Below are positions 23,890 to 33,242 of a DNA stretch of 52,066 bases, in pieces; the stretch's first letter is position 1; every line of letters starts with the position of its first letter. The position numbers and the translations under genes were made by a program. Origin of the DNA: Paenactinomyces guangxiensis. GTDB taxonomy: Bacteria; Bacillota; Bacilli; Thermoactinomycetales; Thermoactinomycetaceae. The stretch spans positions 1 to 52,066 of the forward strand of contig NZ_JAECVR010000024.1 of the NCBI RefSeq assembly GCF_016055185.1. Reading direction: 5' to 3'. Under the pieces are notes generated by a model. The model saw nothing but the letters and a program-made list of their open reading frames with translations. It made no database searches and was not told the origin of the DNA.

Positions 23890-25698
23890 TTACACTTGTT
23901 TAAGGGATACTGCTGCCAGCGCGTTATTTACCTGCCCGTATTCAGACGCGTGCGGGCGGTCGTCATCGTCTGAATATCCGTAATCCAACATGCGGTTGCG
24001 GTTGAGGCAGAGTTTCGTAAACCTGGGTTTGAGCAAATCAAACAGTTGGTACCGCTCTTTCAATTCCGGAAAGCGCTCCTGATACTGAAGGATCGAAGTA
24101 CGAACCTTCTGCCAGAATGCAGGTTCCGGATATTGATGATGGATTTCCAACAAGTTGGACAAATAACGCATATGGCATATAAACAGGCCGGTAAAAATAA
24201 ATTGGCAAAGTCCTTCCGGCGGCTCACTGCGAAGCACCTTTTTCAGATCACCGGGTAATCCGGCCAGCTCCGGTAACGGATGTTTGCTGACGTTGACATC
24301 GTCAACAAAATCTTTCATGGCCAGGCGATGGGGGACAAAGTCCTTTAACACAAGGATGGTGTTTTGACCGTGAGGTGAAAAGACGACACCATACCGATAT
24401 AAATAATGAAGCAGCGGAGGCAGCACTACATCGAATAAGTGGTTCAGCCATTCTTCCAGATCCAATCCCGACTTCTCTGCCAGTGCGGAAACAAATGGCT
24501 TTCCGTTTCCGTCTATGTGTAAAAGAGAAGCAAGCGTGATGGGCTTTTCCCCTTCATCTAAGCAGGAATAGATACTTTCACGCCAGATGCACCCTAACAT
24601 CTCCAGGTACTGATAGGGGGCACCTTCAAGTTTTTCATAGTAGGGATGGTCAACATTGAGGCTGGCAATTTCACCGGGCAGGATCATGCGGCACTCATCC
24701 CGCAGGAAAGTGTCTTTTTCCCAAATACCCTTAATGTATTCGGTGATTTTGGGGGCCAGGACGGTTCTTTCTCCGGGCAGTCCCCGATAAACCAGTGTAT
24801 TTAAAATACTCATGGGCAATTTAACATGGTGTTTGTTTTTGTGACTGGTATTGACAAATGTCCGTATCGATTGTTGCGGCAGATACCAATCTTCTCCTTT
24901 GCCAAGGGGAATGATATATTTCCGGGCGAGTTCTTCGGCAAAAAAAGGTACGATATAGTTATTCCATTGCCATTCATGGACCGGGAGCAGGTAATAATCG
25001 CCGGCGTTTAACCCCTGGCCGGATAATGTTTGTTTAAAGCGGAGATAAGTTTCGTCACCAAGCTCCCCACGTACCAATTCATCATGATTGATGTTTGGTA
25101 CGGCGTGAAATTCCGCCCGCTCCTTGTGAACAGCCACCCATGCAAATTGGACCGGCTTTTTTTGCTCGGGAGCATACGCCAGATAATCATCATAACCAAA
25201 GCCGATTCTCCCTTTATTGTAGGTAATCCATGGATGTCCTTCCATTTCCCCTTCAAGCTCTGCATAATCCAGTTCTGTCAGGTCAACATCCCGGTTGTGT
25301 TTTTTCTCTAAAATATGGGCGTCCGCAATCAACGTTTGATTATACTCCCGGATCAGATGGCCGGCTGTCATGGAAGTCATGCCAATGGTACTCCGGAGAT
25401 CGAGGAGAAACTGGATCGGATTGACGGCTTTTGCGGATGAGCCGTCTTGATGGCGCCTGATGGTTTCAGGGAAAACCCGGTAACTGTCAAACAGGCGCTT
25501 TTTTGCCCGGAATGTATATGCAACCCCGTTTTGCAGCGCCAGCTGGTAAGAATCTGCCTCATCGTTCGTTTCAATCTTTTCGGGAGTAATAATTTCTTCA
25601 TACATAAATTCCGAAATCATTTTTGTTAACAGATTTAAGGAGACTGTTTCCCATGTCTCTGGGTGAAAAGCGTTGTGAAGGGATAGGGTACTGTTCAT
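23890..25698 (-). CDS. rhbF: NIS siderophore synthetase, IucA/IucC family type C (RhbF-like)
   Basis: A 602-residue ATP-dependent ligase joining the hydroxamate-diamine amine to the citrate mono-amide, the last step of a schizokinen/rhizobactin-type siderophore. Family landmarks: GHPWITYNKGRIGF (GHP..KxRxGF), LLPVHEWQW, SIRTFVNTSHKNKHHVKLPM (ATP/citrate site) and the FhuF-like C-terminal region SPHGQNTILVL. It is last of six minus-strand genes in rhbABCDEF order, 24 bp after the monooxygenase. Confidence 0.92.
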   Translation of the reverse strand: MNSTLSLHNAFHPETWETVSLNLLTKMISEFMYEEIITPEKIETNDEADSYQLALQNGVAYTFRAKKRLFDSYRVFPETIRRHQDGSSAKAVNPIQFLLDLRSTIGMTSMTAGHLIREYNQTLIADAHILEKKHNRDVDLTELDYAELEGEMEGHPWITYNKGRIGFGYDDYLAYAPEQKKPVQFAWVAVHKERAEFHAVPNINHDELVRGELGDETYLRFKQTLSGQGLNAGDYYLLPVHEWQWNNYIVPFFAEELARKYIIPLGKGEDWYLPQQSIRTFVNTSHKNKHHVKLPMSILNTLVYRGLPGERTVLAPKITEYIKGIWEKDTFLRDECRMILPGEIASLNVDHPYYEKLEGAPYQYLEMLGCIWRESIYSCLDEGEKPITLASLLHIDGNGKPFVSALAEKSGLDLEEWLNHLFDVVLPPLLHYLYRYGVVFSPHGQNTILVLKDFVPHRLAMKDFVDDVNVSKHPLPELAGLPGDLKKVLRSEPPEGLCQFIFTGLFICHMRYLSNLLEIHHQYPEPAFWQKVRTSILQYQERFPELKERYQLFDLLKPRFTKLCLNRNRMLDYGYSDDDDRPHASEYGQVNNALAAVSLKQV

Positions 25699-25722
25699 GT
25701 TCTGTCACTCCTCTGCATTTGC

Positions 25723-27102
25723 TTAGCGTAAAAGGCTTGTCTGCTGAAGGAAAGCAGCAGGTTCCTGCTCTGATTCCGGTACACCAAATTGCTGGTATAC
25801 ATTGCGGTCATGAACCGGGTAAATATCCCGGCCCGTCAACGTATTGATGATGACCGAATTACGGTATGCTCCCAATCCCAGGTCAGGAGCGCCTACCCCA
25901 TGAGTGTGCAATTCACCGTTTTGCACAAAAATCATGTTGTCCGTATCTTCGTTTAAAGCGAGCCTGTAATCGGACTGAACCACATATCTGCCCCCGGAAT
26001 CCCAGCGAATCAAAGAGGATAAGCCGGAGATACATTCGGGTATCCTGTGCTGATACCCTGTAGCCAGGATCACAACCTCGCTGTCATGCGTGAATCGCTT
26101 TGCTTGTTCCCGGTGCAGACAATGCAAACGGTATGTGGGATTGCCTTCTGTTTTCAGCGGCTGAATCTCTTGTACTTCCGTTTGAGCCAGCAGACGGGCA
26201 GGGATTTCCTGTTCCCCCACTGTCCGCTCATAGAGAAGATCATAAATATCCGCGATTGTTTTTGCGCTGATTCCCTTATATAACAAGTCTTGTTGACGCA
26301 AACGGTTATCTCGTTGATGCTGCGGCAGGGAGTAGAAATAGCTTGTGTAATCCGGGGAGAAATGCTCCAATCCCAGCTTTGAATACTCCATCGGGAAAAA
26401 TCCGTCTGATCTGGTGAACCAGTCCAGCCGATATCCGTATGATATTTGCTCCTGCAACAGGATATAAAATACTTCTGCGGCACTTTGGCCTGAACCAATC
26501 ACTGTAATGGACTTTGCTTTTCGGCAACGGTCCAGACGGTCTAAAAACCGGGCCGAATGGAATACATCCTCAGCAGGAAGCCCTTTAAAACGCGGGTGTA
26601 GATGAGGAACACTTCCCACTCCCAACACCAGATGCCTGGTCCGGTACACCAGAGTTTCCCCGGTATGAGTGTCAGTGGCTTCAACTTGGAAATAGCGCCT
26701 CCGCTGGTCATGAATCCACTCAATGTGTGTGACCTTCTGCCCGAAACAGCAGATATCCAGCTGCTCCGAAACCCACTGGCAATAATGGTTATACTCTCTG
26801 CGCGGGATATGAAACCGTTCCAGAAAGTAAAAATGGTACAATCGATTCCGTTCTTTTAAGTAGTTTAAAAAACTGTAACGGCTGGTGGGGTCAGCCATGG
26901 TAACCAGATCGGCCAAAAAAGGAACCTGCAGGGTGGTGCCCTCGATTAACAGCCCCGGGTGCCAGGCGAAGCGGGGTTTTTGTTCCAGAAATAAAGCTTT
27001 GACCTCCGGAGCCCCGGCCAGCATGGCGGCAAGCCCGAGATTGAATGGCCCCAGGCCGACACCGATCAGGTCGAGGATTTCTTTATCACTTTGCGTTGCC
27101 AT
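25723..27102 (-). CDS. rhbE: Diamine N-monooxygenase (RhbE/IucD family)
   Basis: A 459-residue flavoprotein N-hydroxylating the terminal amine of a diamine; in the rhizobactin pathway this is 1,3-diaminopropane. FAD-binding motif GVGLGPFNLGLAAML at residues 14-28, GTTLQVPFLADLVTMADPTSR, NADPH motif GSGQSAAEVF and the C-terminal ATGYQHRIP motif are all present. A neighbouring DABA aminotransferase and decarboxylase point to diaminopropane rather than lysine as substrate. It overlaps the acetyltransferase gene by 17 bp. Confidence 0.93.
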   Translation of the reverse strand: MATQSDKEILDLIGVGLGPFNLGLAAMLAGAPEVKALFLEQKPRFAWHPGLLIEGTTLQVPFLADLVTMADPTSRYSFLNYLKERNRLYHFYFLERFHIPRREYNHYCQWVSEQLDICCFGQKVTHIEWIHDQRRRYFQVEATDTHTGETLVYRTRHLVLGVGSVPHLHPRFKGLPAEDVFHSARFLDRLDRCRKAKSITVIGSGQSAAEVFYILLQEQISYGYRLDWFTRSDGFFPMEYSKLGLEHFSPDYTSYFYSLPQHQRDNRLRQQDLLYKGISAKTIADIYDLLYERTVGEQEIPARLLAQTEVQEIQPLKTEGNPTYRLHCLHREQAKRFTHDSEVVILATGYQHRIPECISGLSSLIRWDSGGRYVVQSDYRLALNEDTDNMIFVQNGELHTHGVGAPDLGLGAYRNSVIINTLTGRDIYPVHDRNVYQQFGVPESEQEPAAFLQQTSLLR

Positions 27103-27691
27103 GATTCCAACTCCTTAAAAATGGCTCCCGGTAGCAGTACATCAGAGCGGCACGTTTATCCGGAAGATCAATTGCTTTTTGAAACTCAAATCCGCACTTT
27201 TTAAAGATATGGATCATTTTTTCGTTTCTGATGTCAGGTTCGGCCACCACTTTTTCCGTCCTGTTATGGTGGAACAGCCGGCGGGTGATTGTCCTGAGCA
27301 GGGGGGAGGCATATCCTTTGCCCAGAAAAGCAGGCGGGCCGATTAGCAAATGGACTCCCTGGTCATCAGGGTGAAAATCATAATATTGGGCCAGAATGTC
27401 ATCCTTCACCCAGTAGGTCTCCCAGTAACTCATCGGAGTCCCGTCAAGCGAACCGATATAAAGAGTCTGATGCGGGTCCGCCAGGAACTTGCGCAGATGC
27501 TCCCGATATTTTGCAAAGGGAATATTTAAGTTCCAGTAGGGGATGACATGGGGCTCATGCATCCATTGGTGAAGCCTTTCCAGATCACGTTCCAAAGTCA
27601 CCGGACGGAACGAGATCCGCTTCCCGATGGCCGGGTCAAACATTTGAAACCCCTCGGCGGTTTGCGGCGATTCAGGATGTTGCCATTTCAT
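27086..27691 (-). CDS. rhbD: Siderophore N-acetyltransferase (RhbD/AlcB family)
   Basis: A 201-residue GNAT of the AlcB/IucB siderophore class: LHQWMHEPHVIPYWN, HLLIGPPAFLGKGYASPLLR with an intact acetyl-CoA loop (LGKGYAS), and KVVAEPDIRNEKMIHIFKKCGF. It acetylates N-hydroxy-diaminopropane to give the hydroxamate. Its start overlaps the end of RhbC by 20 bp and its end overlaps RhbE, so the genes are tightly coupled. Confidence 0.92.
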   Translation of the reverse strand: MKWQHPESPQTAEGFQMFDPAIGKRISFRPVTLERDLERLHQWMHEPHVIPYWNLNIPFAKYREHLRKFLADPHQTLYIGSLDGTPMSYWETYWVKDDILAQYYDFHPDDQGVHLLIGPPAFLGKGYASPLLRTITRRLFHHNRTEKVVAEPDIRNEKMIHIFKKCGFEFQKAIDLPDKRAALMYCYREPFLRSWNHGNAK

Positions 27692-29501
27692 GGGCCGACC
27701 TCACCTCTTTTAAGAACGGATTGGGTATATGTACATATACCGATTGGCTTTCCATCGGTCCCGTTAATTCATCCAGATCATACAGGCGGGTCAATAAATT
27801 ACCTTTGCATGGAAGTGTTTTTTCTTCCAGCAGGCTTGTGATCAGAGCAGAAGGTTCCCTGTTATCCGGTTTCAGTTGTTGCAAGAAGCTTCGCAACACC
27901 TCCAGCAAGTCGCTTTCCCTGGCCAGGCCGAATACTCCAAAAGCATTGATCAGCCCCAGCAGATGATTGATAAAGAAGTAATAGCGAAGCCGCTCATCAG
28001 CTACTGCGTCAGCACAGCGTGTCTGGCTTTTCTCGTTGATTCCCGGCAGGATGCGCTTCAATTGCGGGAAGGTGGACTCGCAGTAGTAATAGCCCTGGTT
28101 ATCGCGATAGTAAAATTGCCGGGGATATCCTTCGCAAAGTTGCACCAGACTGTTTTGCTGGTGGGCTTCCAGAGCAATTCCAAACTTTAGATAAAGCCAC
28201 ATCACGGGTTTAAAAGAGAGTTCCAGATACTGGCGGAACCAGTCTTCGCTCACTTCCTGAGTGGTACGGCCTTCCTGACTTGCCAGATCAGTAATCAGAT
28301 TTGCCAGGCGCGGCTGATAACCGGGCATTGCATCCTGACATAATCCGGCAATGAGTGTCACGTTTTGGCTGTTTTCACCCATAAAGGGATTTTCGCGAAG
28401 GACCAGTTCAAAGCCGGACTCTTCCGATCCGGGTACAGCTATTGTGATAAATGCCGGATCTTTGATAATGTGGAAATCCGGAAATCGCTCTTTTAACTCT
28501 TTTCCAATCTCACTGTCCAGAATCCGGGCAACCTCGACTCCCCGTTCCAATTCTTTATATTTGTTTAGGCGTACTGAGTTGGTAATCTTTATATTCACAG
28601 AGCATTTAAACATAAAGCGGGACTCAGGATGATACAAGGTGCGCAAAGAAGAAGTGGGATAATATTCCCTTCCCTGAATACCCAGATCGACAAGTAATCC
28701 CTCTTCCATCAGCTTCCGAATCTCCGGTTTCCGCAGTAAATACTGGGCTTGTACCGGATGAACGGGAAGGATGGAGGTTTCATCCGCCTGGCAGTATTTC
28801 TTTTTAAAACTTTCGCTGATTTCCGGATCAGACAGGATTTCCTCTTTGATCAGTTGTGTTGTCTTTTTGGGCAGATTTGACTGCTCCCGGACAATGGAGC
28901 GGTGCGCCTGGAAATAATGCAACGGGAAGCTCCCTTTCTGTTCGGGAGAACAGACAGATTGTTCAATATCTGAAAGGCCCTGGCGGCTTTTGGGCGTGGG
29001 ATGCAAAAGATGCCCGAAGATTAAGGACTGTTCCGTGCCCAGGAAGTCAAAGTGAGTGTCATATAACGCATGCGCCTCCTGTTGCCGGTTGGAAACGTAG
29101 GACTCAATATGCCGGCAGCTTTGTATCACACGGAAGATCAACTCATCCGGATACGAAGAAATGCCGCGGGATACTGATAATTCTTTGATGATGAGCGTGA
29201 CCAGGGTAACATAATCCAACTCGTTCGGTATTTCCGATCCCCCGCTGAAGTAATACAGCGGGAAACAGAATAAATGCCGGTCAGTTAAAGACCAGTATTT
29301 AACCGGAGCAATGATTTCCATCCGGTGGTGCGGCAGATCACATACGACAAAATGATCTGCCCGGACAGCAGAAACCTCCGATAAACCGGGCTTTATTTCA
29401 TATAGTTCTTCTCTGGGCAATAATTCATAGTTGCCTGTTTCCCGGAGATAACAGTTCAAAAAGCTTTGCATGCTGGCCTGTTCGGCGATTTTCTTCGGCA
29501 T
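27672..29501 (-). CDS. rhbC: NIS siderophore synthetase, IucA/IucC family (RhbC-like)
   Basis: A 609-residue synthetase attaching the first hydroxamate arm to citrate. Landmarks: ILPVHPVQAQYLL, SSLRTLYHPESRFMFKCSVNIKITNSVR (ATP site), LEAHQQNSLVQL and a C-terminal FhuF-like region. Start 29501 is preferred because AAAGGAGAG lies 11 bases upstream; a farther ATG at 29531 has no ribosome site. It differs clearly from the second synthetase RhbF, as expected for the two-step assembly. Confidence 0.92.
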   Translation of the reverse strand: MPKKIAEQASMQSFLNCYLRETGNYELLPREELYEIKPGLSEVSAVRADHFVVCDLPHHRMEIIAPVKYWSLTDRHLFCFPLYYFSGGSEIPNELDYVTLVTLIIKELSVSRGISSYPDELIFRVIQSCRHIESYVSNRQQEAHALYDTHFDFLGTEQSLIFGHLLHPTPKSRQGLSDIEQSVCSPEQKGSFPLHYFQAHRSIVREQSNLPKKTTQLIKEEILSDPEISESFKKKYCQADETSILPVHPVQAQYLLRKPEIRKLMEEGLLVDLGIQGREYYPTSSLRTLYHPESRFMFKCSVNIKITNSVRLNKYKELERGVEVARILDSEIGKELKERFPDFHIIKDPAFITIAVPGSEESGFELVLRENPFMGENSQNVTLIAGLCQDAMPGYQPRLANLITDLASQEGRTTQEVSEDWFRQYLELSFKPVMWLYLKFGIALEAHQQNSLVQLCEGYPRQFYYRDNQGYYYCESTFPQLKRILPGINEKSQTRCADAVADERLRYYFFINHLLGLINAFGVFGLARESDLLEVLRSFLQQLKPDNREPSALITSLLEEKTLPCKGNLLTRLYDLDELTGPMESQSVYVHIPNPFLKEVRSAHEMATS

Positions 29502-29520
29502 TTTCTCAATGTCTCTCCTT

Positions 29521-31032
29521 TCATGCTTCATATTGGGAGCCTGCCTGTTTCACTTGATCCAGAATACATTTCACATCTGACAGCGTGATGCGCGGATTGA
29601 GCATGGTAAGCTTTAGGCAATACATCCCGTTAACCTTGGTTTGGGCCAGTACAACCTTTCCACTGTGAAGCAATGAGCGGCGAATGGCGCGGTTGATTTG
29701 ATTTTGCCTGGGAAGCTGTTCAGACCCCTCCGTCTTCTTGCAGGGAAGATAACGGAATACAACCGCATTCAGACTGGGATGGGGATTGATCAGTTGCAAA
29801 CGCGGGTCATCAGTAATCATCTGCGCGGCTGCCTGAGCGATATCCAGGGTGTGATCAATCATCCCGGCAAATTGTGAATGCCCGATCACCTGCATGGAAA
29901 CAAACAGTTTCAGCGCATCAAACCGCCGGGTTGTCTGGATCGATTTGCCGACCAGATTGGGGACTCCCAGAAGCTCATCCTCTTCCGGATTTAAATAGTC
30001 TGCATGTGATTTCAGTAAATCAAAGCAGGTGGCATCTTTGACCAGGAAAGCACCGCAACTGACCGGCTGGTAAAATAACTTATGAAAATCCACGGTGATC
30101 GAATCTGCGGCTTCAATCCCGTCTAATTGATGTTTGTGTTGATCACTTAGGATTAAAGCTCCTCCATAAGCAGCATCTACGTGCAACCACAACCCAAATT
30201 GGCGCGCCCGGATTGAACACTCGTGTAACGGGTCAATGCTGCCGAAATCGGTTGTGCCTGCTGTCGCCGCCAGGGCAAAGGGCATCAGTCCCTGTGACCG
30301 GAGATAATGCAACTGTTGATCCAGGTGGTGCAGACATATGCGGAAATTCTGGTCTGTACGGATCTTGATGACGGCATTTTCCCCCAGACCTAATAATGCT
30401 GCCGCCTGCTTCACGGTAAAATGAGCGGCTTCTGAGCATAAAATGCGCATTTTGTTTGCCTCTGCCGGTAAACCTTTCTCCTTTACATTCCAGCCGAGCC
30501 GTTCTTTCAAAAAACGGTCTCTGGCTAACAATAATCCCATCAGATTGGACTGGGTCCCGCCGCTGGTAAATACTCCGTCACCACTCCGGCCGTCGCCATA
30601 AAACAGGCGGCACAGCCAGTGAACAATCTTTTCTTCTAACATCGTTGCGGCTGGGCTTTGATCCCAGGAGTCCATCGATTGATTGGCGGCGCTGATCATT
30701 GTTTCCGCGGCCAACGCGGCTGTAAGCGGAGGACAGTGAAGATGAGCGGAGCAAGCCGGATGATGGACCGCGACAGAATGTTTCAGAACGGCTTCCCCTA
30801 TATATTTCAAGACATCTGTCAGATCCTTGCCTTTCTCCGGACAGATTTCTTCCGTTTCCAGGAGAGAGGCCAGTTCTTCAACCTGAATCCCGCTAAAAGG
30901 CTGTGGTAAGGTAGCGAAGTTTTTATAGAGTACATCCTGTGCCAGATTTATGGCCTGGCGGTATGAACTCCACGCTTCTGCAGAGCCGTTTAAAAAATGC
31001 GCGCAAAATTTGGATTTTTCCATCACGTTCAT
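29521..31032 (-). CDS. rhbB: L-2,4-diaminobutyrate decarboxylase (RhbB-like)
   Basis: A 503-residue PLP group II decarboxylase converting 2,4-diaminobutyrate to 1,3-diaminopropane. HPACSAHLHCPP near residue 95, DGVFTSGGTQSNLMGLLLAR, LWLHVDAAYGGAL with the cofactor-contacting Asp, and the PLP-lysine in TVDFHKLFYQPVSCGAF are visible. Its ATG overlaps the aminotransferase stop (ATGA), so the first two enzymes are coupled. Confidence 0.94.
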   Translation of the reverse strand: MNVMEKSKFCAHFLNGSAEAWSSYRQAINLAQDVLYKNFATLPQPFSGIQVEELASLLETEEICPEKGKDLTDVLKYIGEAVLKHSVAVHHPACSAHLHCPPLTAALAAETMISAANQSMDSWDQSPAATMLEEKIVHWLCRLFYGDGRSGDGVFTSGGTQSNLMGLLLARDRFLKERLGWNVKEKGLPAEANKMRILCSEAAHFTVKQAAALLGLGENAVIKIRTDQNFRICLHHLDQQLHYLRSQGLMPFALAATAGTTDFGSIDPLHECSIRARQFGLWLHVDAAYGGALILSDQHKHQLDGIEAADSITVDFHKLFYQPVSCGAFLVKDATCFDLLKSHADYLNPEEDELLGVPNLVGKSIQTTRRFDALKLFVSMQVIGHSQFAGMIDHTLDIAQAAAQMITDDPRLQLINPHPSLNAVVFRYLPCKKTEGSEQLPRQNQINRAIRRSLLHSGKVVLAQTKVNGMYCLKLTMLNPRITLSDVKCILDQVKQAGSQYEA

Positions 31033-32417
31033 TCCTGTTTATTAACCCTCCATGATGCGGTCTGAACCATTTTCTTCTCTGCAGCCTGCACAGCTTCTGC
31101 AAAGATATGGCAAATCTGATCAACCTGTTCCGGTGTGATAATCAATGGCGGCAAAAAGCGGACAACACTTCCGTGGCGGCCTCCAAGTTCCAGAATTAAT
31201 CCTCTGTCAAAGCATTCTTGCTGAATTTGGCGGGCCAGCTTCGGATCAGCAGGATAACTTCCAAGTGAGTCAGGCCGGAGCCGGGTATTCACGATTTCCA
31301 CTCCAATCATTAATCCTCTGCCGCGGACGTCCCCGATCAACCCGTAATCTTTTTGAACCGCTTTGAGATGGGACATCAGCCGTTCCCCCATGCAAGAGGC
31401 GTGTTCATCGATCCTGTTGTTACGAATAAAACGAATGGTGGCGAGACCGGCGGCCATGGCCATCTGGTTTCCACGGAATGTGCCGGCATGTGCTCCGGGT
31501 GACCATTGATCCAGCGATTCATCGTATATCACTACGGCTAAAGGCAAAGAGCCGCCAATGGCTTTGGATAAGACCAGAACATCGGGAACGATTCCGGAAT
31601 GCTCAAAGGCAAACAATTTTCCGGTTCTACCCAATCCGGTCTGGACTTCATCCACGATCAGAGGAATCTCACGCCGCCGAGTCATAGTGCGAATATTGCG
31701 CACCCACTCATCCGGGGCGGGAATGACTCCGCCTTCGCCTTGCACGATTTCCATAATCATGCCTGCAGGAGTGGTGATCCCGCTTTCCGGATCGTTCAGC
31801 ACATGCTCAATATACTGGCTGCAGATCTGTTCGCCCGTTTTTCCGCCTTGCCCGAAAGGACAGCGGTAGCTGTATGGATAGGGAAGAAAATGGACATCAG
31901 ACATCAACCCGGAAACAGGCTCTTTCGGACCCGTATTTCCTGTCAGACTCAGAGATCCGTGTGTCATCCCGTGGTAAGCTCCCTGATAGGAAAGGATACT
32001 GCGGCGTCCGGTTGCTGTTTTCACGATTTTGAGCGCCGCTTCTACTGCATCTGCACCGGCGGGCCCGCAAAATTGAATTTTGGCTCTGGACGCAAATTCT
32101 TTTGGTAAGCTGTTAAATAATTCTTCCACAAACTCTTCCTTCACAGGAGTGGTGATATCAAGGGTATGCAGAGGAAGTTTCTTGGTCAGGACTTGCTGGA
32201 TCGCCTCGATAACAACAGGATGGTTATGGCCCAGAGCCAATGTCCCTGCCCCGGACAGACAATCAAAGTAAGTTTTTCCCTCAACATCTTTGACTGTAAT
32301 GCCCACAGCTTCCTTGATCGCAATCGGAATGCGGCGGGGATAGGAACGGGCGTTAGACTCCCGGCGTTCCTGACTGGAAAGATAATGCTGATTGTTTAAT
32401 ACCTGGGCTGGACTCAT
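31029..32417 (-). CDS. rhbA: Diaminobutyrate-2-oxoglutarate aminotransferase (RhbA-like)
   Basis: A 462-residue class III aminotransferase making 2,4-diaminobutyrate from aspartate semialdehyde and glutamate. KTYFDCLSGAGTLALGHNHP, YHGMTHGSLSLTG, LIVDEVQTGLGRTGKLFAFE and the PLP-lysine in LVLSKAIGGSLPLAVV are present; GAGTLALGHNHP is the DABA/ectoine-type signature. First gene of the operon, with ribosome site CAGGAGG and an exact Fur box 19 bp upstream of the start. Confidence 0.94.
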   Translation of the reverse strand: MSPAQVLNNQHYLSSQERRESNARSYPRRIPIAIKEAVGITVKDVEGKTYFDCLSGAGTLALGHNHPVVIEAIQQVLTKKLPLHTLDITTPVKEEFVEELFNSLPKEFASRAKIQFCGPAGADAVEAALKIVKTATGRRSILSYQGAYHGMTHGSLSLTGNTGPKEPVSGLMSDVHFLPYPYSYRCPFGQGGKTGEQICSQYIEHVLNDPESGITTPAGMIMEIVQGEGGVIPAPDEWVRNIRTMTRRREIPLIVDEVQTGLGRTGKLFAFEHSGIVPDVLVLSKAIGGSLPLAVVIYDESLDQWSPGAHAGTFRGNQMAMAAGLATIRFIRNNRIDEHASCMGERLMSHLKAVQKDYGLIGDVRGRGLMIGVEIVNTRLRPDSLGSYPADPKLARQIQQECFDRGLILELGGRHGSVVRFLPPLIITPEQVDQICHIFAEAVQAAEKKMVQTASWRVNKQE

Positions 32418-32435
32418 TGATTACGCCTCCTGATA

Positions 32436-32454
32436 GATAATGATAATCATTATC
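32436..32454 (-). promoter_or_regulatory. Fur box of the siderophore operon
   Basis: A 19-bp palindrome identical to the classical Fur consensus GATAATGATAATCATTATC, 19 bp before the aminotransferase start. It implies repression by Fur under iron-replete conditions. Confidence 0.92.
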
Positions 32455-32533
32455 AATATTCGGCACTAATATATCATTGAACGATTAGTCTGTAAACAGT
32501 TTTATCAAAAATAACTAAAAAATTAATTGCTAT

Positions 32534-32548
32534 TGATAATCATTTTCA
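32534..32548 (+). promoter_or_regulatory. Second Fur box, in front of the divergent acyltransferase
   Basis: TGATAATCATTTTCA matches the 7-1-7 Fur consensus at 14 of 15 positions, 20 bp before the first ATG of the divergent gene. With the exact box 80 bp away it would co-regulate both directions. Confidence 0.8.
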
Positions 32549-32568
32549 TTTATTATATGGGTGTATAA

Positions 32569-33210
32569 ATGTACAGAAAGAGGTGGCATTTAAGCGTAAT
32601 GAGAGAAACGAATCGTTCCCGGAAAAGCAAAGATCTTCTGTTTTACTCTTATGTCCCCGACCTTCAACAAACAATCTCTGTGAGATATCTGTCATACGAG
32701 AAGGATTTGCTCCTTCTCCATGAATGGATGCAGTCTCCCCATATTGCTCCCTTTTGGCAGTTAAATATTCCATTGGAAGAGTTTAAATCATACCTGACCA
32801 GATCCTTAAATATGCAGCACCGGACGCATTACCTCGTTTTTCTGGATGATATGCCGGTCAGCTATATGATGTCTTATGTAGTAAAAGAAGAGCTGATCCG
32901 AGATTACTATGAATATGAGGAAGATGATATCGGCGGACATTTCGTCATTGGACCCCGATCATTTTTAAGTCCGGTTTATATTATCCCTATTGTCCGCAGT
33001 ATGATAACGTATTTATTTAAAAATAGAGGTGTAAACAAGGTGGTTGTAGAACCGGACGTTCGGAATCGAATTGTGGTCCCTGCTTTGAAGCAATGCGGAT
33101 TTAAAGATTGCGGCCGTATCCAACTACCACACAAGAAAGCTTACTTGATGGTTTGTGACCGGAATGATTTTAGCCACTGGCAGCCCATTAACTGCTATGA
33201 TGCACACTGA
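32569..33210 (+). CDS. Second AlcB-type siderophore acyltransferase with altered CoA loop
   Basis: A 213-residue homologue of RhbD (203 if started at ATG 32599). Shared landmarks: LLLLHEWMQSPHIAPFWQLN, DDIGGHFVIGP, NKVVVEPDVRN and ALKQCGFKDCG. The acetyl-CoA pyrophosphate loop is not conserved: RhbD has LGKGYASPLLR, this protein LSPVYIIPIVR. It may use another acyl donor, modify the second arm differently, or be inactive. Divergent from the siderophore operon with its own Fur box; the esterase gene follows 32 bp downstream. Confidence 0.85.
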   Translation: MYRKRWHLSVMRETNRSRKSKDLLFYSYVPDLQQTISVRYLSYEKDLLLLHEWMQSPHIAPFWQLNIPLEEFKSYLTRSLNMQHRTHYLVFLDDMPVSYMMSYVVKEELIRDYYEYEEDDIGGHFVIGPRSFLSPVYIIPIVRSMITYLFKNRGVNKVVVEPDVRNRIVVPALKQCGFKDCGRIQLPHKKAYLMVCDRNDFSHWQPINCYDAH

Positions 33211-33242
33211 TTTCATAAATAAGTTGCAAATGGTGAAAGGAT

